The notes beneath the pieces were generated by a model, which was given only the letters and a program-made list of their open reading frames with translations, made no database searches and was not told where the DNA came from. Shown here piece by piece: positions 23,355 through 33,008 of a stretch of DNA of 64,000 bases. Made by a program: the position numbers and the translations under genes. Origin of the DNA: Oceanospirillaceae bacterium (GTDB taxonomy: Bacteria; Pseudomonadota; Gammaproteobacteria; Pseudomonadales; Balneatricaceae). The DNA lies in the NCBI GenBank assembly GCA_018647765.1, contig JABGSN010000015.1, positions 1-64,000 on the forward strand, in the 5' to 3' direction. Numbering within the stretch: position 1 is the first letter of the stretch; each line of letters begins with the position of its first letter.

Positions 23355-26062
23355 TATTTAGCTCCGTTAAAATCGAGATTTTCTACCACATTTTTCTGCC
23401 CAAACTTGGGTTTAAATACCATAATCAATGCAGGGAAGAATAATAAATCGCACAACAAGGCGACAAAAATAGCCAACGAACCAAAGGCACCGACCTTGGC
23501 AAGCCCTAGGTAATTACTAAAGCTCAACATAAAGAAACCACAACCCAGCACTAGGCTGGTAAAGGTTACCGCTTGGCCCACTTCTTTTATGGTATCCACC
23601 AGCGCCATGCGCATGTCGCTGTGTTTGGCTAGGGCCATGCGGTAATGGGTTATAAAGTGAATAGTATCGTCCACGGCAATACCAATAATCAATGGTGCAA
23701 TCATCAGTGTATCCGTATCCAAGGGGATGTCTAACAGCCCCATTAAGCCAAAAGCTAAGGTGGCTGGGATCATATTTGGAATAATAGACATCAAACCTGC
23801 CTGCACAGAACCCAAAGTAAGCACTAACAAACCAGAGATGATAATCATCGCTAAGGCCAAGCTCTTAAACTGGTTATTGCTCATGTCGTCCATGAGTCGC
23901 ATCATCATAGCTAGGGTGCCTGTGACATGTACATCCATATCTGGGTAGCGGTCTTCTAAATGGGTAAAGGCTTGTTGAATATCTAGCTGTATTAGGTCAA
24001 AAAATTCCGCGTATTCGCTCGAGCCGGCGTTACGTAATTGCACGCTAATATGGCTTTGGCTGTAATCATCATTTACCAAGGCTCGCCTTTCTTCCGGGTT
24101 GGAACTATTGAACAAGTACAACAACTGCGACACGGCCAAATTGTCATCTGGTATCGTGCGGTAATAATCACTACCATCTTGCATGATGGCATGGGTGTCT
24201 TTAACCAAGTCGGCAAGAGAGTTGGTACGGATAATATACTCGCCATATTTAGCCTCAATTTCCCGCTGTAGCTGATCCATGGTTTGCAATACGTCAGCTT
24301 GCATCAACGCATCGGAGGCCCGCATATCCACCAATATTTCTAAGTTTCCGGTACCCATCATATGCTCATCTACTACCGTGTAAGCGGTACGTAACGGTGT
24401 GCCTTCACGATACAATTCGGCAATATTGGAGTCGATACGCACTTGTGACGCGCCGTACAAACAAACAATAAATAACCCCACAAAAGTAAAGTTAACCGCG
24501 TGTTTAAACCGCTGCACAAAGGCCGGAATTTTGTCCAACACACCTTGCAACCAAATGCCGCTTAGCAACCAGGCCAAACCACTACGCCGCAATAAATAAC
24601 GTACTGGCAAGAGGATGAGCCAACTCAATTTTAACAACATTTTGAATGGCCAAGCCAAGTAGGCTAACCAAAGACGCCAGCCCGTTTTTACGGTGTGGAC
24701 GTTAACCGCAGGCATAGGGTGCCATACATCCATCAATGCGGGTAATAGGAAAATGGTGTACACGAAGGCTAAGAACACACCAGCCGCAGAGGTAATACCA
24801 AATATTACAAACTGAGTCATGCCGGTAATAGTGAGCGCACCCATACCTGCCATCGTGGTAATGGTGGTGAGCAATATGGGCAAGCCGGTTTTACCATAGG
24901 CTTTGGATAAGGCTGGCTCGTGGTCATGGCCTTCTCTGCGAAAATACACATAACTACTCATGACGTGCACACAGTCGGCCACACCGACCGCCACGATGAG
25001 CATTACTGTTAAGCTAATTAGCGTGCTCGATTCAATGCCTAACCAGCCCAAAGTACCAACGATGAACAGAGCACTAATACCAATGGCCACTTGGGGCCAA
25101 ATCACCGCGCTGACAGAATGGAATAAAGTCCATAACAATACGTTGATCACCAACACCATGCCGAGCAATAACATGCCAGCTTGTATCATGTCGTCAACTG
25201 CCAACTCCACCATGGACGCGTTGCCGATGGGGTAGAAGTTAAATTGGTCGATGTACTCGGGTTGTTTATAAAGGCGACTCACCGCATCCATAAAGGTGAG
25301 GTACAGGCCAGAGTCCATGTCTTCAAAACGCACATCGGCTTGGGTAGCATTGGCATCAAAGCTGATAGACAAGTCGTCGCCAACGTACTCATCAAACTCA
25401 AGGTCGTCGGTACCCATTAAGTCGTCACTGGCCACCTCTAAACTACTCGACAAAGGCACCGCACCAAAGTTCGTGGTCACCATGATAGCGCCATAGCGGT
25501 GGTTTTTAGAGAACAAAAATAATGGCAAGTTACTTTGCGCCATCGCAATCGCTTTGACAGCTTCGGCTTCAGCGCCCTGCATGGCAAGGTTTTGAATCAA
25601 TCTCGGTGAGCTCAAGGTATCCCCTTGATTGACCTGAATACGCACGTTAGTGATGGATTGCACACGTTTAATGTGATCGAGCTTGTTTGCAATATCCTCA
25701 GTTAAACCAGCCGCATCTAGGGTGCCTTGGGGGATATCCTGCCAATGGGAAAGGTTGCGCGTGAGCTCGTCAACCAAACGTAACGAGGTGGGTGAAAATA
25801 CGTCGCCGTCTTTCGCCTCGTACACAATAAATAGGCCATCGTCACTGCCAAATTGGCTGCGAAAGTCATCTAGCGATTGTACGACTGGATCATCTTCACT
25901 AAACCAGGAATCCAAGGTCACATCAACCACAAATTTGGTACTACCCACAGCCATAAAAATAGTGCTCGCTAGAGCAAAAGCAATAATACCCCAGCGCCAT
26001 GGGCGCATTCTGTTTGGGAGGCGTTCAAAGTAGGTACTAATAACTAACAGAAGTCTTTTCAC
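23354..26062 (-). CDS. RND/MMPL family transporter
   Basis: 902 residues from the proposed GTG start at 26062, preceded by GGAG at suitable spacing. The frame is open to an ATG at 26158, but that would put the start inside a terminator stem and adds residues without conservation. Layout is the duplicated RND form: one TM helix, a large periplasmic loop with KFVVDVTLDSWFSEDDPVVQ, six TM helices, a second periplasmic loop after VRIDSNIAELYREGTPLRTA, then more helices. The SSD-like segment TLMIAPLIIGIAVDDTIHFI carries the acidic residues of the proton path. It forms an operon with LolA-like and barrel genes, suggesting lipid or hydrophobic export. Confidence 0.9.
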   Translation of the reverse strand: MKRLLLVISTYFERLPNRMRPWRWGIIAFALASTIFMAVGSTKFVVDVTLDSWFSEDDPVVQSLDDFRSQFGSDDGLFIVYEAKDGDVFSPTSLRLVDELTRNLSHWQDIPQGTLDAAGLTEDIANKLDHIKRVQSITNVRIQVNQGDTLSSPRLIQNLAMQGAEAEAVKAIAMAQSNLPLFLFSKNHRYGAIMVTTNFGAVPLSSSLEVASDDLMGTDDLEFDEYVGDDLSISFDANATQADVRFEDMDSGLYLTFMDAVSRLYKQPEYIDQFNFYPIGNASMVELAVDDMIQAGMLLLGMVLVINVLLWTLFHSVSAVIWPQVAIGISALFIVGTLGWLGIESSTLISLTVMLIVAVGVADCVHVMSSYVYFRREGHDHEPALSKAYGKTGLPILLTTITTMAGMGALTITGMTQFVIFGITSAAGVFLAFVYTIFLLPALMDVWHPMPAVNVHTVKTGWRLWLAYLAWPFKMLLKLSWLILLPVRYLLRRSGLAWLLSGIWLQGVLDKIPAFVQRFKHAVNFTFVGLFIVCLYGASQVRIDSNIAELYREGTPLRTAYTVVDEHMMGTGNLEILVDMRASDALMQADVLQTMDQLQREIEAKYGEYIIRTNSLADLVKDTHAIMQDGSDYYRTIPDDNLAVSQLLYLFNSSNPEERRALVNDDYSQSHISVQLRNAGSSEYAEFFDLIQLDIQQAFTHLEDRYPDMDVHVTGTLAMMMRLMDDMSNNQFKSLALAMIIISGLLVLTLGSVQAGLMSIIPNMIPATLAFGLMGLLDIPLDTDTLMIAPLIIGIAVDDTIHFITHYRMALAKHSDMRMALVDTIKEVGQAVTFTSLVLGCGFFMLSFSNYLGLAKVGAFGSLAIFVALLCDLLFFPALIMVFKPKFGQKNVVENLDFNGAK

Positions 26063-26146
26063 ATAAGGCTCCAAGCAAGGTGAGAAGCACAGTATAAATT
26101 TAACCTTATTAAGGCACAAGGCTTGCCAAGTTAATGCCGTAGCAAC

Positions 26147-26175
26147 AAAAAAGCCCACAGGATTGTGGGCTTTTT
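26147..26175 (-). terminator. Rho-independent terminator after the small hydrophobic protein gene
   Basis: A perfect 12-bp stem AAAAAGCCCACA / TGTGGGCTTTTT with a 4-base GGAT loop. On the minus strand it ends in a T-run and sits 20 bp after the 26195-26413 gene. It also separates that gene from the RND operon, supporting the later GTG start for the transporter. Confidence 0.9.
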
Positions 26176-26194
26176 AAGAACTAAAGGTACTTTT

Positions 26195-26413
26195 TTAGCG
26201 GTTGAATATCGCGTAGATGACTGCGATAGAGGCTAAGCCTACTAATCCTTCGCTGCCTAATGTACCGACTATACTGAGAACATTCTCAACAACGCCGACA
26301 CCTACAAATGCTACATTAGCACCAAAAATCACTTCTAAAACAATGGCTAGGGCAATCAGCGCCATACCAGCTTCGGTTAGTTTTTTAATAGTACCTACGA
26401 TATTATCAATCAT
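26195..26413 (-). CDS. Small hydrophobic membrane protein, 72 aa
   Basis: 72 residues with only a few charges, in two helices of about 25 residues: MALIALAIVLEVIFGANVAF and VLSIVGTLGSEGLVGLASIA. It is rich in Gly, Val, Ile and Ala and ends IYAIFNR. There is a strong AAGAGG ribosome binding site 8 bp before the ATG, a likely promoter upstream and a strong terminator downstream, so it is a single-gene transcript. No family was recognised. A hydrophobic signalling, toxin-like or bacteriocin-like peptide is conceivable, but no immunity, leader or processing gene is next to it. Confidence 0.7.
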   Translation of the reverse strand: MIDNIVGTIKKLTEAGMALIALAIVLEVIFGANVAFVGVGVVENVLSIVGTLGSEGLVGLASIAVIYAIFNR

Positions 26414-26442
26414 GGTTATGCCTCTTAAGAGTTTGTTATTAT

Positions 26443-26471
26443 TATTTAGACCACGCCAAGTATTAGCACAA
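26443..26471 (-). promoter_or_regulatory. Likely sigma-70 promoter of the small hydrophobic protein gene
   Basis: On the minus strand TTGTGC and TAAATA are separated by 17 bp, about 30 bp upstream of the start codon. The -35 box is imperfect, but spacing and position agree with the independent transcription unit shown by the terminator at 26147-26175. Confidence 0.45.
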
Positions 26472-26562
26472 TGGCCAACGACATCATATCAAGCTGGTAA
26501 CATTTAGCAAATTTGACGCGGATCACACCTGCAAAAGTGCTTTTTTCAACTATGCTTTAACC

Positions 26563-26832
26563 ATGCTAAAACGCAATTTAAAGTCACTGGGCTGGGTGCT
26601 CGGTATTACACTGAGCATCGGTGCTTGTGCAACACCGTTTAGCCCAGAACACACGCAGCGTTCTCTGGCCGCCGATATTTATGCGCAGTTAGCCCTGGGC
26701 TACATAAAAAGTGGACACCTAGAACTCGCCCATCAACGTTTGTTAATGGCGCTTGAGTTTGGCCCTAATCGGCCACTCACCTTAAAGGCTACACAGCGTT
26801 GGCAAAAGCAACAAACACTTCAGCCCCAATAA
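26563..26832 (+). CDS. Short PilF/PilW-like TPR lipoprotein
   Basis: 89 residues. Signal LGWVLGITLSIGAC ends in a lipobox with Cys at about residue 22, then AADIYAQLALGYIKSGHLEL and AHQRLLMALEFGPNRP make one TPR-like helix pair. PilF/PilW pilotins of type IV pili begin this way but are about 250 residues with several TPRs, so this is a single-repeat or truncated version. It is divergent from the small hydrophobic protein gene. A role in localising the short secretin at 48731-49930 is possible but not shown. Confidence 0.6.
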   Translation: MLKRNLKSLGWVLGITLSIGACATPFSPEHTQRSLAADIYAQLALGYIKSGHLELAHQRLLMALEFGPNRPLTLKATQRWQKQQTLQPQ

Positions 26833-26936
26833 CAACAATATAGGGATTACTGGCTTAAATGCTGAATTCCCAGCCGGCCTTGGTTATACTGGGGCTATTA
26901 GTTATTTTTGTTACCCCGTTGAAAGGACTTGCACCC

Positions 26937-27383
26937 ATGTTGAACCCATTGATCAAAGCCATGAGCTTAATCCTAGGTCTTATTTTTTTGAGCGCATGTA
27001 GCCTGCCTGCCACCACCATCCCCACTTCAAGTGGGCAAACATTGGCGGGGGACAATCAGGTGGTAACTAATTCTTATGCGGATATCCCGATTGCAGCCAA
27101 CGACGAACTCGCCGTAGATAAGTCGTTGTTATTGAACACGGGTGAACAATGGATTGGCCGAGCGGTATTAAAGTCTAAGCAAGACACAGCCCAAGCATTT
27201 GAGTACTACATGACCAATATGCCGACCCACGGTTGGATTAACATCACCAGCGTGCAATCAGAAATTTCTGTATTAAGCTATGAAAAAGGCAACCGAGTCG
27301 CCACCATACAAATAGAGAAAGGCACCCTACGTGGCAGCCAGATTTCGGTAACGGTTTCGCCGCGTGACGCCCAGGCTCAGTGA
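26937..27383 (+). CDS. Hypothetical lipoprotein
   Basis: 148 residues from the ATG at 26937, which has GAAAGGA upstream; the frame extends further 5' without a ribosome binding site. Signal and lipobox are [14 protein letters not shown]. The mature part has [20 protein letters not shown] and then [20 protein letters not shown], an alternating helix/strand pattern reminiscent of small envelope proteins that fold as an alpha/beta sandwich. No family was recognised with confidence. Its 3' end overlaps the convergent glpK gene by 7 bp. Confidence 0.75.
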   Translation: MLNPLIKAMSLILGLIFLSACSLPATTIPTSSGQTLAGDNQVVTNSYADIPIAANDELAVDKSLLLNTGEQWIGRAVLKSKQDTAQAFEYYMTNMPTHGWINITSVQSEISVLSYEKGNRVATIQIEKGTLRGSQISVTVSPRDAQAQ

Positions 27384-28861
27384 GCGGTTCTCACCTTATC
27401 AACCGCCTGCAACCAACCTTGATATAGCTTGTCCCTAACGGTTTGCTTCATCTTTGGCGTAAACCGCTGGTCACACTGCCACATCGCCTCCAGCTGCGCT
27501 AACGAAGTGTATACTTGCGCTTGCAGGCCCGCCAAATAAGCCACCCCAAGGGCACTGCTCTCAACGCAGGTGGGGCGAGCGACCTCGGCGTTGAGGATGT
27601 TAGCTAAGTGCGATAAAAACCAGTTGTTCACAACCATGCCACCGTCAACACGCAGTTGATCCAAGCGCACGCCGTCGTTTTGCATGGCTTTTTGCAGGTC
27701 CTTGGTTTGATAACAAACAGACTGAACACCTGCGGACACCATTTCTGCGATACCTGTGTCGCGGGTTAAGCCAAACACTGCCCCGCGGGCATCTGGATCC
27801 CAATACGGTGCACCTAAACCTGTAAATGCGGGCACCATATACACCCCATGGTCTGTCGCCACAGACTGAGCCAGCGCTTCCACTTCGCTGGTCTGTTTAA
27901 TTAGATGTAAACCATCCCGTAACCATTGAATGGCGGCGCCTGCCACAAAAATACTGCCTTCAATAGCAAACACCGGTTTACCATTGAGCCGATAGGCCAT
28001 GGTCGTCAAGAGGCGACTACTTGATGTCAAAGGCTTATCACCCGTATTGAGCATTAAAAAACAGCCTGTGCCATAGGTACTTTTGGCCATTCCCGGCTCA
28101 AAACACGCCTGACCAAACAACGCCGCTTGTTGGTCGCCAGCCACGCCTTGAATGGGTAATTTATGGCCTAATATCTGGTCTGACATATATCCAAAGTCAG
28201 CCGCACTGTCTTTTATCTGTGGCAGCATTGACGCAGGAATATTAAATAATGCCAACAGTTCGTCATCCCAGGCTTGGGTGTGAAGGTTAAAAAGCATAGT
28301 GCGCGACGCGTTAGTGGCGTCTGTGGAGTGAATACTGCCCTGACTTAGATGCCACATCAGGTAGCTATCTACGGTGCCAAATAACAGCTGCCCTTGTTGT
28401 GCCAGCGCTCGGCTACCTTGCACATTATCCAAAATCCAACTGATTTTAGTGGCCGAAAAATAAGGGTCTAGCAGCAACCCCGTTTTCTCAGTGATGGCCG
28501 TTTCGTGGCCCGCCCGTTTAAGTTGATTACACAAATCAGTGGTGCGCCGGTCTTGCCACACAATGGCGGGATAGATGGCATCACCTGTGCGCTTGTCCCA
28601 CACCAGGGTAGTTTCACGCTGGTTAGTAATACCAACACAGGTGATATGTTTGGCGCTTAGGCCGCTTTTTTGTAATGCTTGGCGGCAAGCTTTGATGACT
28701 GTGTCTAGAAGGTCTTGTGGTTGGTGTTCTACCCAACCATTGTGCGGAAAGTGCTGTTGAAACTCATATTGGGCCGTGCTCACCACGCTACCGTCACTGG
28801 CAAAAATGATGCACCTCGAACTCGTAGTGCCTTGGTCAATGGTGAGGATGTATTGGGTCAT
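27377..28861 (-). CDS. glpK: Glycerol kinase
   Basis: 494 residues of the FGGY carbohydrate kinase family. [20 protein letters not shown] is the N-terminal phosphate loop, [20 protein letters not shown] and [20 protein letters not shown] carry glycerol contacts, and [20 protein letters not shown] is the second family signature. It makes sn-glycerol 3-phosphate from glycerol and ATP. No glpF, glpD or glpR is adjacent, so it stands alone before ubiD. Length is normal. Confidence 0.96.
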   Translation of the reverse strand: MTQYILTIDQGTTSSRCIIFASDGSVVSTAQYEFQQHFPHNGWVEHQPQDLLDTVIKACRQALQKSGLSAKHITCVGITNQRETTLVWDKRTGDAIYPAIVWQDRRTTDLCNQLKRAGHETAITEKTGLLLDPYFSATKISWILDNVQGSRALAQQGQLLFGTVDSYLMWHLSQGSIHSTDATNASRTMLFNLHTQAWDDELLALFNIPASMLPQIKDSAADFGYMSDQILGHKLPIQGVAGDQQAALFGQACFEPGMAKSTYGTGCFLMLNTGDKPLTSSSRLLTTMAYRLNGKPVFAIEGSIFVAGAAIQWLRDGLHLIKQTSEVEALAQSVATDHGVYMVPAFTGLGAPYWDPDARGAVFGLTRDTGIAEMVSAGVQSVCYQTKDLQKAMQNDGVRLDQLRVDGGMVVNNWFLSHLANILNAEVARPTCVESSALGVAYLAGLQAQVYTSLAQLEAMWQCDQRFTPKMKQTVRDKLYQGWLQAVDKVRTAH

Positions 28862-28882
28862 GGCCTACTCGCTGATGGTGAG

Positions 28883-30358
28883 CTACTGGTCGGAAAGGAT
28901 TCCTAGTTCATCCCAGAGTTCATCCACTCGCTGTTTAACAGCCTCATCCATAGTAATGGTACGGCCCCATTCGCGGGAGGTTTCTCCTTCCCACTTGTGG
29001 GTCGCATCCATGCCCATTTTAGAGCCTAAGCCCGACACTGGCGAGGCAAAATCTAGGTAGTCGATGGGCGTATTCTCCACCAACAAGGTATCTCTTGCTG
29101 GGTCCATACGCGTGGTCATAGCCCAAATGACATCTTTCCAATCCCGTGCATTGACGTCATCGTCGGTGACGATAACAAACTTGGTGTACATAAATTGGCG
29201 CAAAAAGGACCAAACCCCCATCATCACGCGCTTGGCATGGCCCGGGTACTGTTTCTTCATGGTCACCACGGCCATGCGGTAGGAACACCCTTCTGGCGGC
29301 AGGTAGAAATCGGTGATTTCTGGAAACTGTTTTTGTAATAAAGGCACAAATACTTCGTTCAATGCTACCCCTAACACTGCAGGCTCATCCGGTGGACGCC
29401 CGGTATAAGTACTGTGGTAGATCGGGTCTTTACGATGCGTGATTCGAGTAACGGTAAACACTGGAAAGCTGTCAACTTCGTTGTAATAGCCGGTATGATC
29501 GCCAAATGGCCCTTCGTCTGCCATGTCATCAGGCGTGATATGACCTTCCAAAATATATTCTGCACTGGCGGGTACTTGCAGATCGTTGGTTAAACAGGTC
29601 GCCACTTCGGTTTTGCTACCGCGTAATAATCCCGCAAAAGCATATTCGCTTAAGCTATCAGGTACGGGGGTGACGGCGGCCAAAATAGTGGCAGGGTCTG
29701 CCCCTAACGCCACAGCTACGGGAAAGTTTTCACCGGGATGGGCTATTTTCCAATCACGAAAATCTAGCGCACCGCCACGATGGGACAACCAGCGCATGAT
29801 CAAACGATTTTTACCGATCACTTGTTGGCGGTATATACCCAAGTTCTGGCGCTGCTTATTGGGGCCTCGCGTAATCACCAAAGGCCATGTAATCAGCGGG
29901 GCAGCATCTTCTGGCCAACAGGTTTGAATCGGCAATTTGGAAAGATCCACCTCATCATCAGCCATCACGTATTGTTGGCACGGTGGTTTACTTATGAGTT
30001 TGGGCGCCATGTTGAGCACTTGTTTGTAAAGCGGCAACTTGCCTAACGCGTCTTTAAACCCCTTGGGCGGTTCGGGCTCTTTCAACGAGGCTAATAAATG
30101 TCCGATATCGCGTAGGCTGGCTACACTGTCGGCACCCATACCAAGAGCCACTCGTTTAGGAGTACCAAACAAGTTAGCTAATACAGGGGTGTCGTACCCT
30201 TTAGGGTTTTCAAATAATAATGCAGGACCTTCTGCGCGCAGGGTGCGGTCACAAATTTCGGTCATTTCGAGGTGGGGGTCCACCTCGGTGGTAATGCGTT
30301 TAAGCTCGCCTTGCTGCTCTAAGCTGGCAATAAAATCGCGTAGGTCTTTATATTTCAT
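28883..30358 (-). CDS. ubiD: 4-hydroxy-3-polyprenylbenzoate decarboxylase
   Basis: 491 residues from ATG 30358; ATG 30364 is only about two bases behind the GTAGG site, so the second ATG has better spacing. The N-terminus [20 protein letters not shown] is diagnostic of Ubi[21 protein letters not shown] carries acidic residues of the active site, and [20 protein letters not shown] is the C-terminal signature. The enzyme uses prenylated FMN (from UbiX) to decarboxylate the ubiquinone precursor. It lies between rho and glpK on the same strand. Confidence 0.96.
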   Translation of the reverse strand: MKYKDLRDFIASLEQQGELKRITTEVDPHLEMTEICDRTLRAEGPALLFENPKGYDTPVLANLFGTPKRVALGMGADSVASLRDIGHLLASLKEPEPPKGFKDALGKLPLYKQVLNMAPKLISKPPCQQYVMADDEVDLSKLPIQTCWPEDAAPLITWPLVITRGPNKQRQNLGIYRQQVIGKNRLIMRWLSHRGGALDFRDWKIAHPGENFPVAVALGADPATILAAVTPVPDSLSEYAFAGLLRGSKTEVATCLTNDLQVPASAEYILEGHITPDDMADEGPFGDHTGYYNEVDSFPVFTVTRITHRKDPIYHSTYTGRPPDEPAVLGVALNEVFVPLLQKQFPEITDFYLPPEGCSYRMAVVTMKKQYPGHAKRVMMGVWSFLRQFMYTKFVIVTDDDVNARDWKDVIWAMTTRMDPARDTLLVENTPIDYLDFASPVSGLGSKMGMDATHKWEGETSREWGRTITMDEAVKQRVDELWDELGILSDQ

Positions 30359-30397
30359 AGTCATAACCTACGCGGTCTCGCTGCTTGTAAGGGCCGT

Positions 30398-31657
30398 TTA
30401 CTTACGCTTCATCGACATGAAGAACTCTTCATTGGTTTTGGAGCCTTTGAGCTTGTCCAATAAGAATTCAGTCGCCTGACCGTCTTCCATAGGATCCAAC
30501 AATTTGCGTAAAATCCACATACGCTGCAACTCGTCTTCGCGGGTCAACAACTCTTCACGACGGGTGGATGATTTGCGAATATTAATGGCAGGGAATACAC
30601 GGCGCTCGGCGATCTTACGATCCAAGTGCACCTCTGAGTTACCTGTGCCTTTAAATTCTTCAAAGATCACTTCGTCCATCTTTGAACCGGTTTCAGTTAA
30701 CGCTGTGGCGATAATCGTTAAGCTGCCGCCTTCTTCAATGTTACGCGCGGCGCCAAAGAAACGTTTAGGACGTTCTAAAGCGTGAGCGTCCACGCCACCG
30801 GTCAGTACTTTGCCGGAAGACGGCACAACCGTGTTGTAGGCACGCGCCAGACGCGTGATGGAGTCGAGTAAAATGACCACGTCTTTTTTATGTTCAACTA
30901 AGCGCTTGGCTTTTTCTACCACCATTTCTGCCACTTGCACGTGACGCGAAGGGGGTTCATCGAAGGTACTGGCAACCACTTCGCCACGCACCGAACGCTT
31001 CATGTCGGTCACTTCTTCTGGACGCTCATCGATGAGCAATACAATTAAGTGGCAGTCTGGGTTATTACGGGTAATGGAATGCGCAATGTTTTGCAGCATC
31101 AAGGTCTTACCAGCTTTTGGCGGCGACACAATCAGGGCCCGTTGACCTTTACCCATGGGCGCGGTTAAATCAATAACACGGGCCGTTAAGTCTTCACTAG
31201 AGCCGTTACCCAATTCCATGGTCAGACGGTCTTGGGGAAATAAAGGCGTTAAGTTTTCGAACAATACTTTGTGTTTGGCCTGTTCTGGTGGGCCAAAGTT
31301 AATGCTGCTGACCTTAAGTAGAGCGAAATAGCGTTCGCCATCTTTAGGTGGGCGAATTTTTCCATCGATGCTGTCGCCCGTACGCAGACTAAAGCGGCGA
31401 ATTTGACTTGGCGACACGTAAATGTCATCTGGCCCTGCTAAATAAGACGCATCTGCTGAGCGCAAGAAACCGAAGCCATCTTGCAAGATTTCCAATACAC
31501 CTTGGCCGAAGATGTCTTCGCCGCTTTTGGCGTGCCGTTTAAGAATACTAAAAATACATTCTTGTTTACGAGAGCGAGCAACGTTGTCGAGACCCATGCC
31601 TTTGGCAATCTCGATAAGTTCGGGCATTGATTTTGTTTTTAATTCAGTCAGATTCAT
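30398..31657 (-). CDS. rho: Transcription termination factor Rho
   Basis: 419 residues, the usual length. The N-terminal Rho_N segment is [20 protein letters not shown], the RNA-binding cold-shock-like domain contains [15 protein letters not shown], and the ATPase has Walker [16 protein letters not shown] and Walker [38 protein letters not shown] is the R-loop region. There is a 150-bp leader before it. trxA is not immediately upstream; the haem genes are. Confidence 0.98.
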   Translation of the reverse strand: MNLTELKTKSMPELIEIAKGMGLDNVARSRKQECIFSILKRHAKSGEDIFGQGVLEILQDGFGFLRSADASYLAGPDDIYVSPSQIRRFSLRTGDSIDGKIRPPKDGERYFALLKVSSINFGPPEQAKHKVLFENLTPLFPQDRLTMELGNGSSEDLTARVIDLTAPMGKGQRALIVSPPKAGKTLMLQNIAHSITRNNPDCHLIVLLIDERPEEVTDMKRSVRGEVVASTFDEPPSRHVQVAEMVVEKAKRLVEHKKDVVILLDSITRLARAYNTVVPSSGKVLTGGVDAHALERPKRFFGAARNIEEGGSLTIIATALTETGSKMDEVIFEEFKGTGNSEVHLDRKIAERRVFPAINIRKSSTRREELLTREDELQRMWILRKLLDPMEDGQATEFLLDKLKGSKTNEEFFMSMKRK

Positions 31658-31807
31658 AATAAGTAGAGGGGCAGCAGTGCGCCATGGGGATAAAAAAGAT
31701 TATTGGAATAATTGGGGCTATGTAAGCCCATTCGCGCCCAGCCGGTGAGACAGAAGGTCTTGCTGGAGTAACCACAGTCTGTATCAACGGGCAGCGAGTG
31801 TCAACGT

Positions 31808-33004
31808 TTAAAACACGCTGGCTAGGCGATAATGCTCTATTGCGGCGTCAATGTGGCCTAAATCATGCTGTAAGCGGGCCATTTCTGCATGGGCGTGTTT
31901 GCTTTGTTGCAGGTTTAAACTGGCCTGCAAATAATCTTGTGCCTTACCCCACAATTCTAGTCGGCGACACAAGCGGCCTAAGGTCAGCTTTAAGGCTGCA
32001 CTGTCTTGCACCTGAGTTTGCCAAGCTTCTGCGGTGCTGAGTCGTTGTTCGATGTCCGACAAGGACAAGTGGGCGTACTCCAATACTAAGTCATCCTGCC
32101 ATTGTTGCGCTAAATTTTGTTCTATGAAGGCAGCGGTTTTAACCGCAGGATTGGTTTCTATGCGGCCCATGGCTTGGGCATAAGCCAAAATACTAGCGCC
32201 GTGCTGGGTCACAGAGGGTGGCGCTTTACGCCACAGCACCTGGAGGTTATCTAAGCCGTTATCGGCTGCATTCGCTGCATTTTTTTGGGTTTCATCAAAG
32301 GCTCGACCGTAGGCGAGTTGCTGCTGGCGACTCAACTGCTCTGGTGTTAATTGCTTGTACTTGCCCACAGCACTGAGCAACTCAATGAGCTCTGGCCACC
32401 GCTGCATACGCTGCAATACATCTAATAATAACTGATTGGCTTCGGCATGTTGCGGGTTGAGCTGATGTAGCTTTTGCAAAGCGTCTAATGCGCTTTGATC
32501 ATCGCCTTTATACAGGCACACTTCAGCCAATTTTAAATGTACCAATTGCTGGCTACCGGGAAACTCAGAAACTAATCGCTGCAATACTTGCTTTGCTTCA
32601 TCCAGCTTACCTTGACGCCCTAGAGCCGTGGCCAAGGCTGGCAACACCACAATGGGCTGAGTAGTCACTGGAGCAAGCTCAGCGAATTTTTTTTCTGCGC
32701 GCAGGTTTTGGCCGTCAGCCAAGGCTAATAAGCCGTGTCGGGTTTGCATCTGCATCCGTTTTAGGCGGCTCGACTCCTGCCAACGCCCTAATACTTGAAA
32801 GGGTAAATTAAACGCCACCAACAAACGCAGACTTAACACTGCGACTACAAACAACAGCACCACCGCCGCCAATAGCAACCACAAGCTCATTTCCACACTA
32901 GTGTTGCCCCAAGCTAACAGTACATAGCCGGGGTCAACATGTATCAAAGTGCCCAACCACGCGCCAGCCAACAGAACCAACAACACCATTACCCAAAATC
33001 GCAT
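31808..33004 (-). CDS. hemY: HemY-like tetratricopeptide membrane protein
   Basis: 398 residues from ATG 33004, which follows the hemX stop and its GGAG site; the longer frame starts inside hemX. Two N-terminal TM helices (MRFWVMVLLVLLAGAWLGTL and MSLWLLLAAVVLLFVVAVLS) are followed by TPR-like repeats, including FPGSQQLVHLKLAEVCLYKG. The protein is the last of hemC-hemD-hemX-hemY. It supports haem biosynthesis at the inner membrane, without a known catalytic activity of its own. Confidence 0.9.
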   Translation of the reverse strand: MRFWVMVLLVLLAGAWLGTLIHVDPGYVLLAWGNTSVEMSLWLLLAAVVLLFVVAVLSLRLLVAFNLPFQVLGRWQESSRLKRMQMQTRHGLLALADGQNLRAEKKFAELAPVTTQPIVVLPALATALGRQGKLDEAKQVLQRLVSEFPGSQQLVHLKLAEVCLYKGDDQSALDALQKLHQLNPQHAEANQLLLDVLQRMQRWPELIELLSAVGKYKQLTPEQLSRQQQLAYGRAFDETQKNAANAADNGLDNLQVLWRKAPPSVTQHGASILAYAQAMGRIETNPAVKTAAFIEQNLAQQWQDDLVLEYAHLSLSDIEQRLSTAEAWQTQVQDSAALKLTLGRLCRRLELWGKAQDYLQASLNLQQSKHAHAEMARLQHDLGHIDAAIEHYRLASVF

Positions 33005-33008
33005 GGCC

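Noticed and set aside
24960..26033. Several plus-strand frames of 66-116 aa across the RND gene
   Set aside because: They overlap a coherent duplicated RND transporter on the other strand and lack start signals or family features.
26063..26158. Longer RND transporter start at 26158
   Set aside because: It begins within the terminator stem at 26147-26175, and the GTG at 26062 has a proper ribosome binding site.
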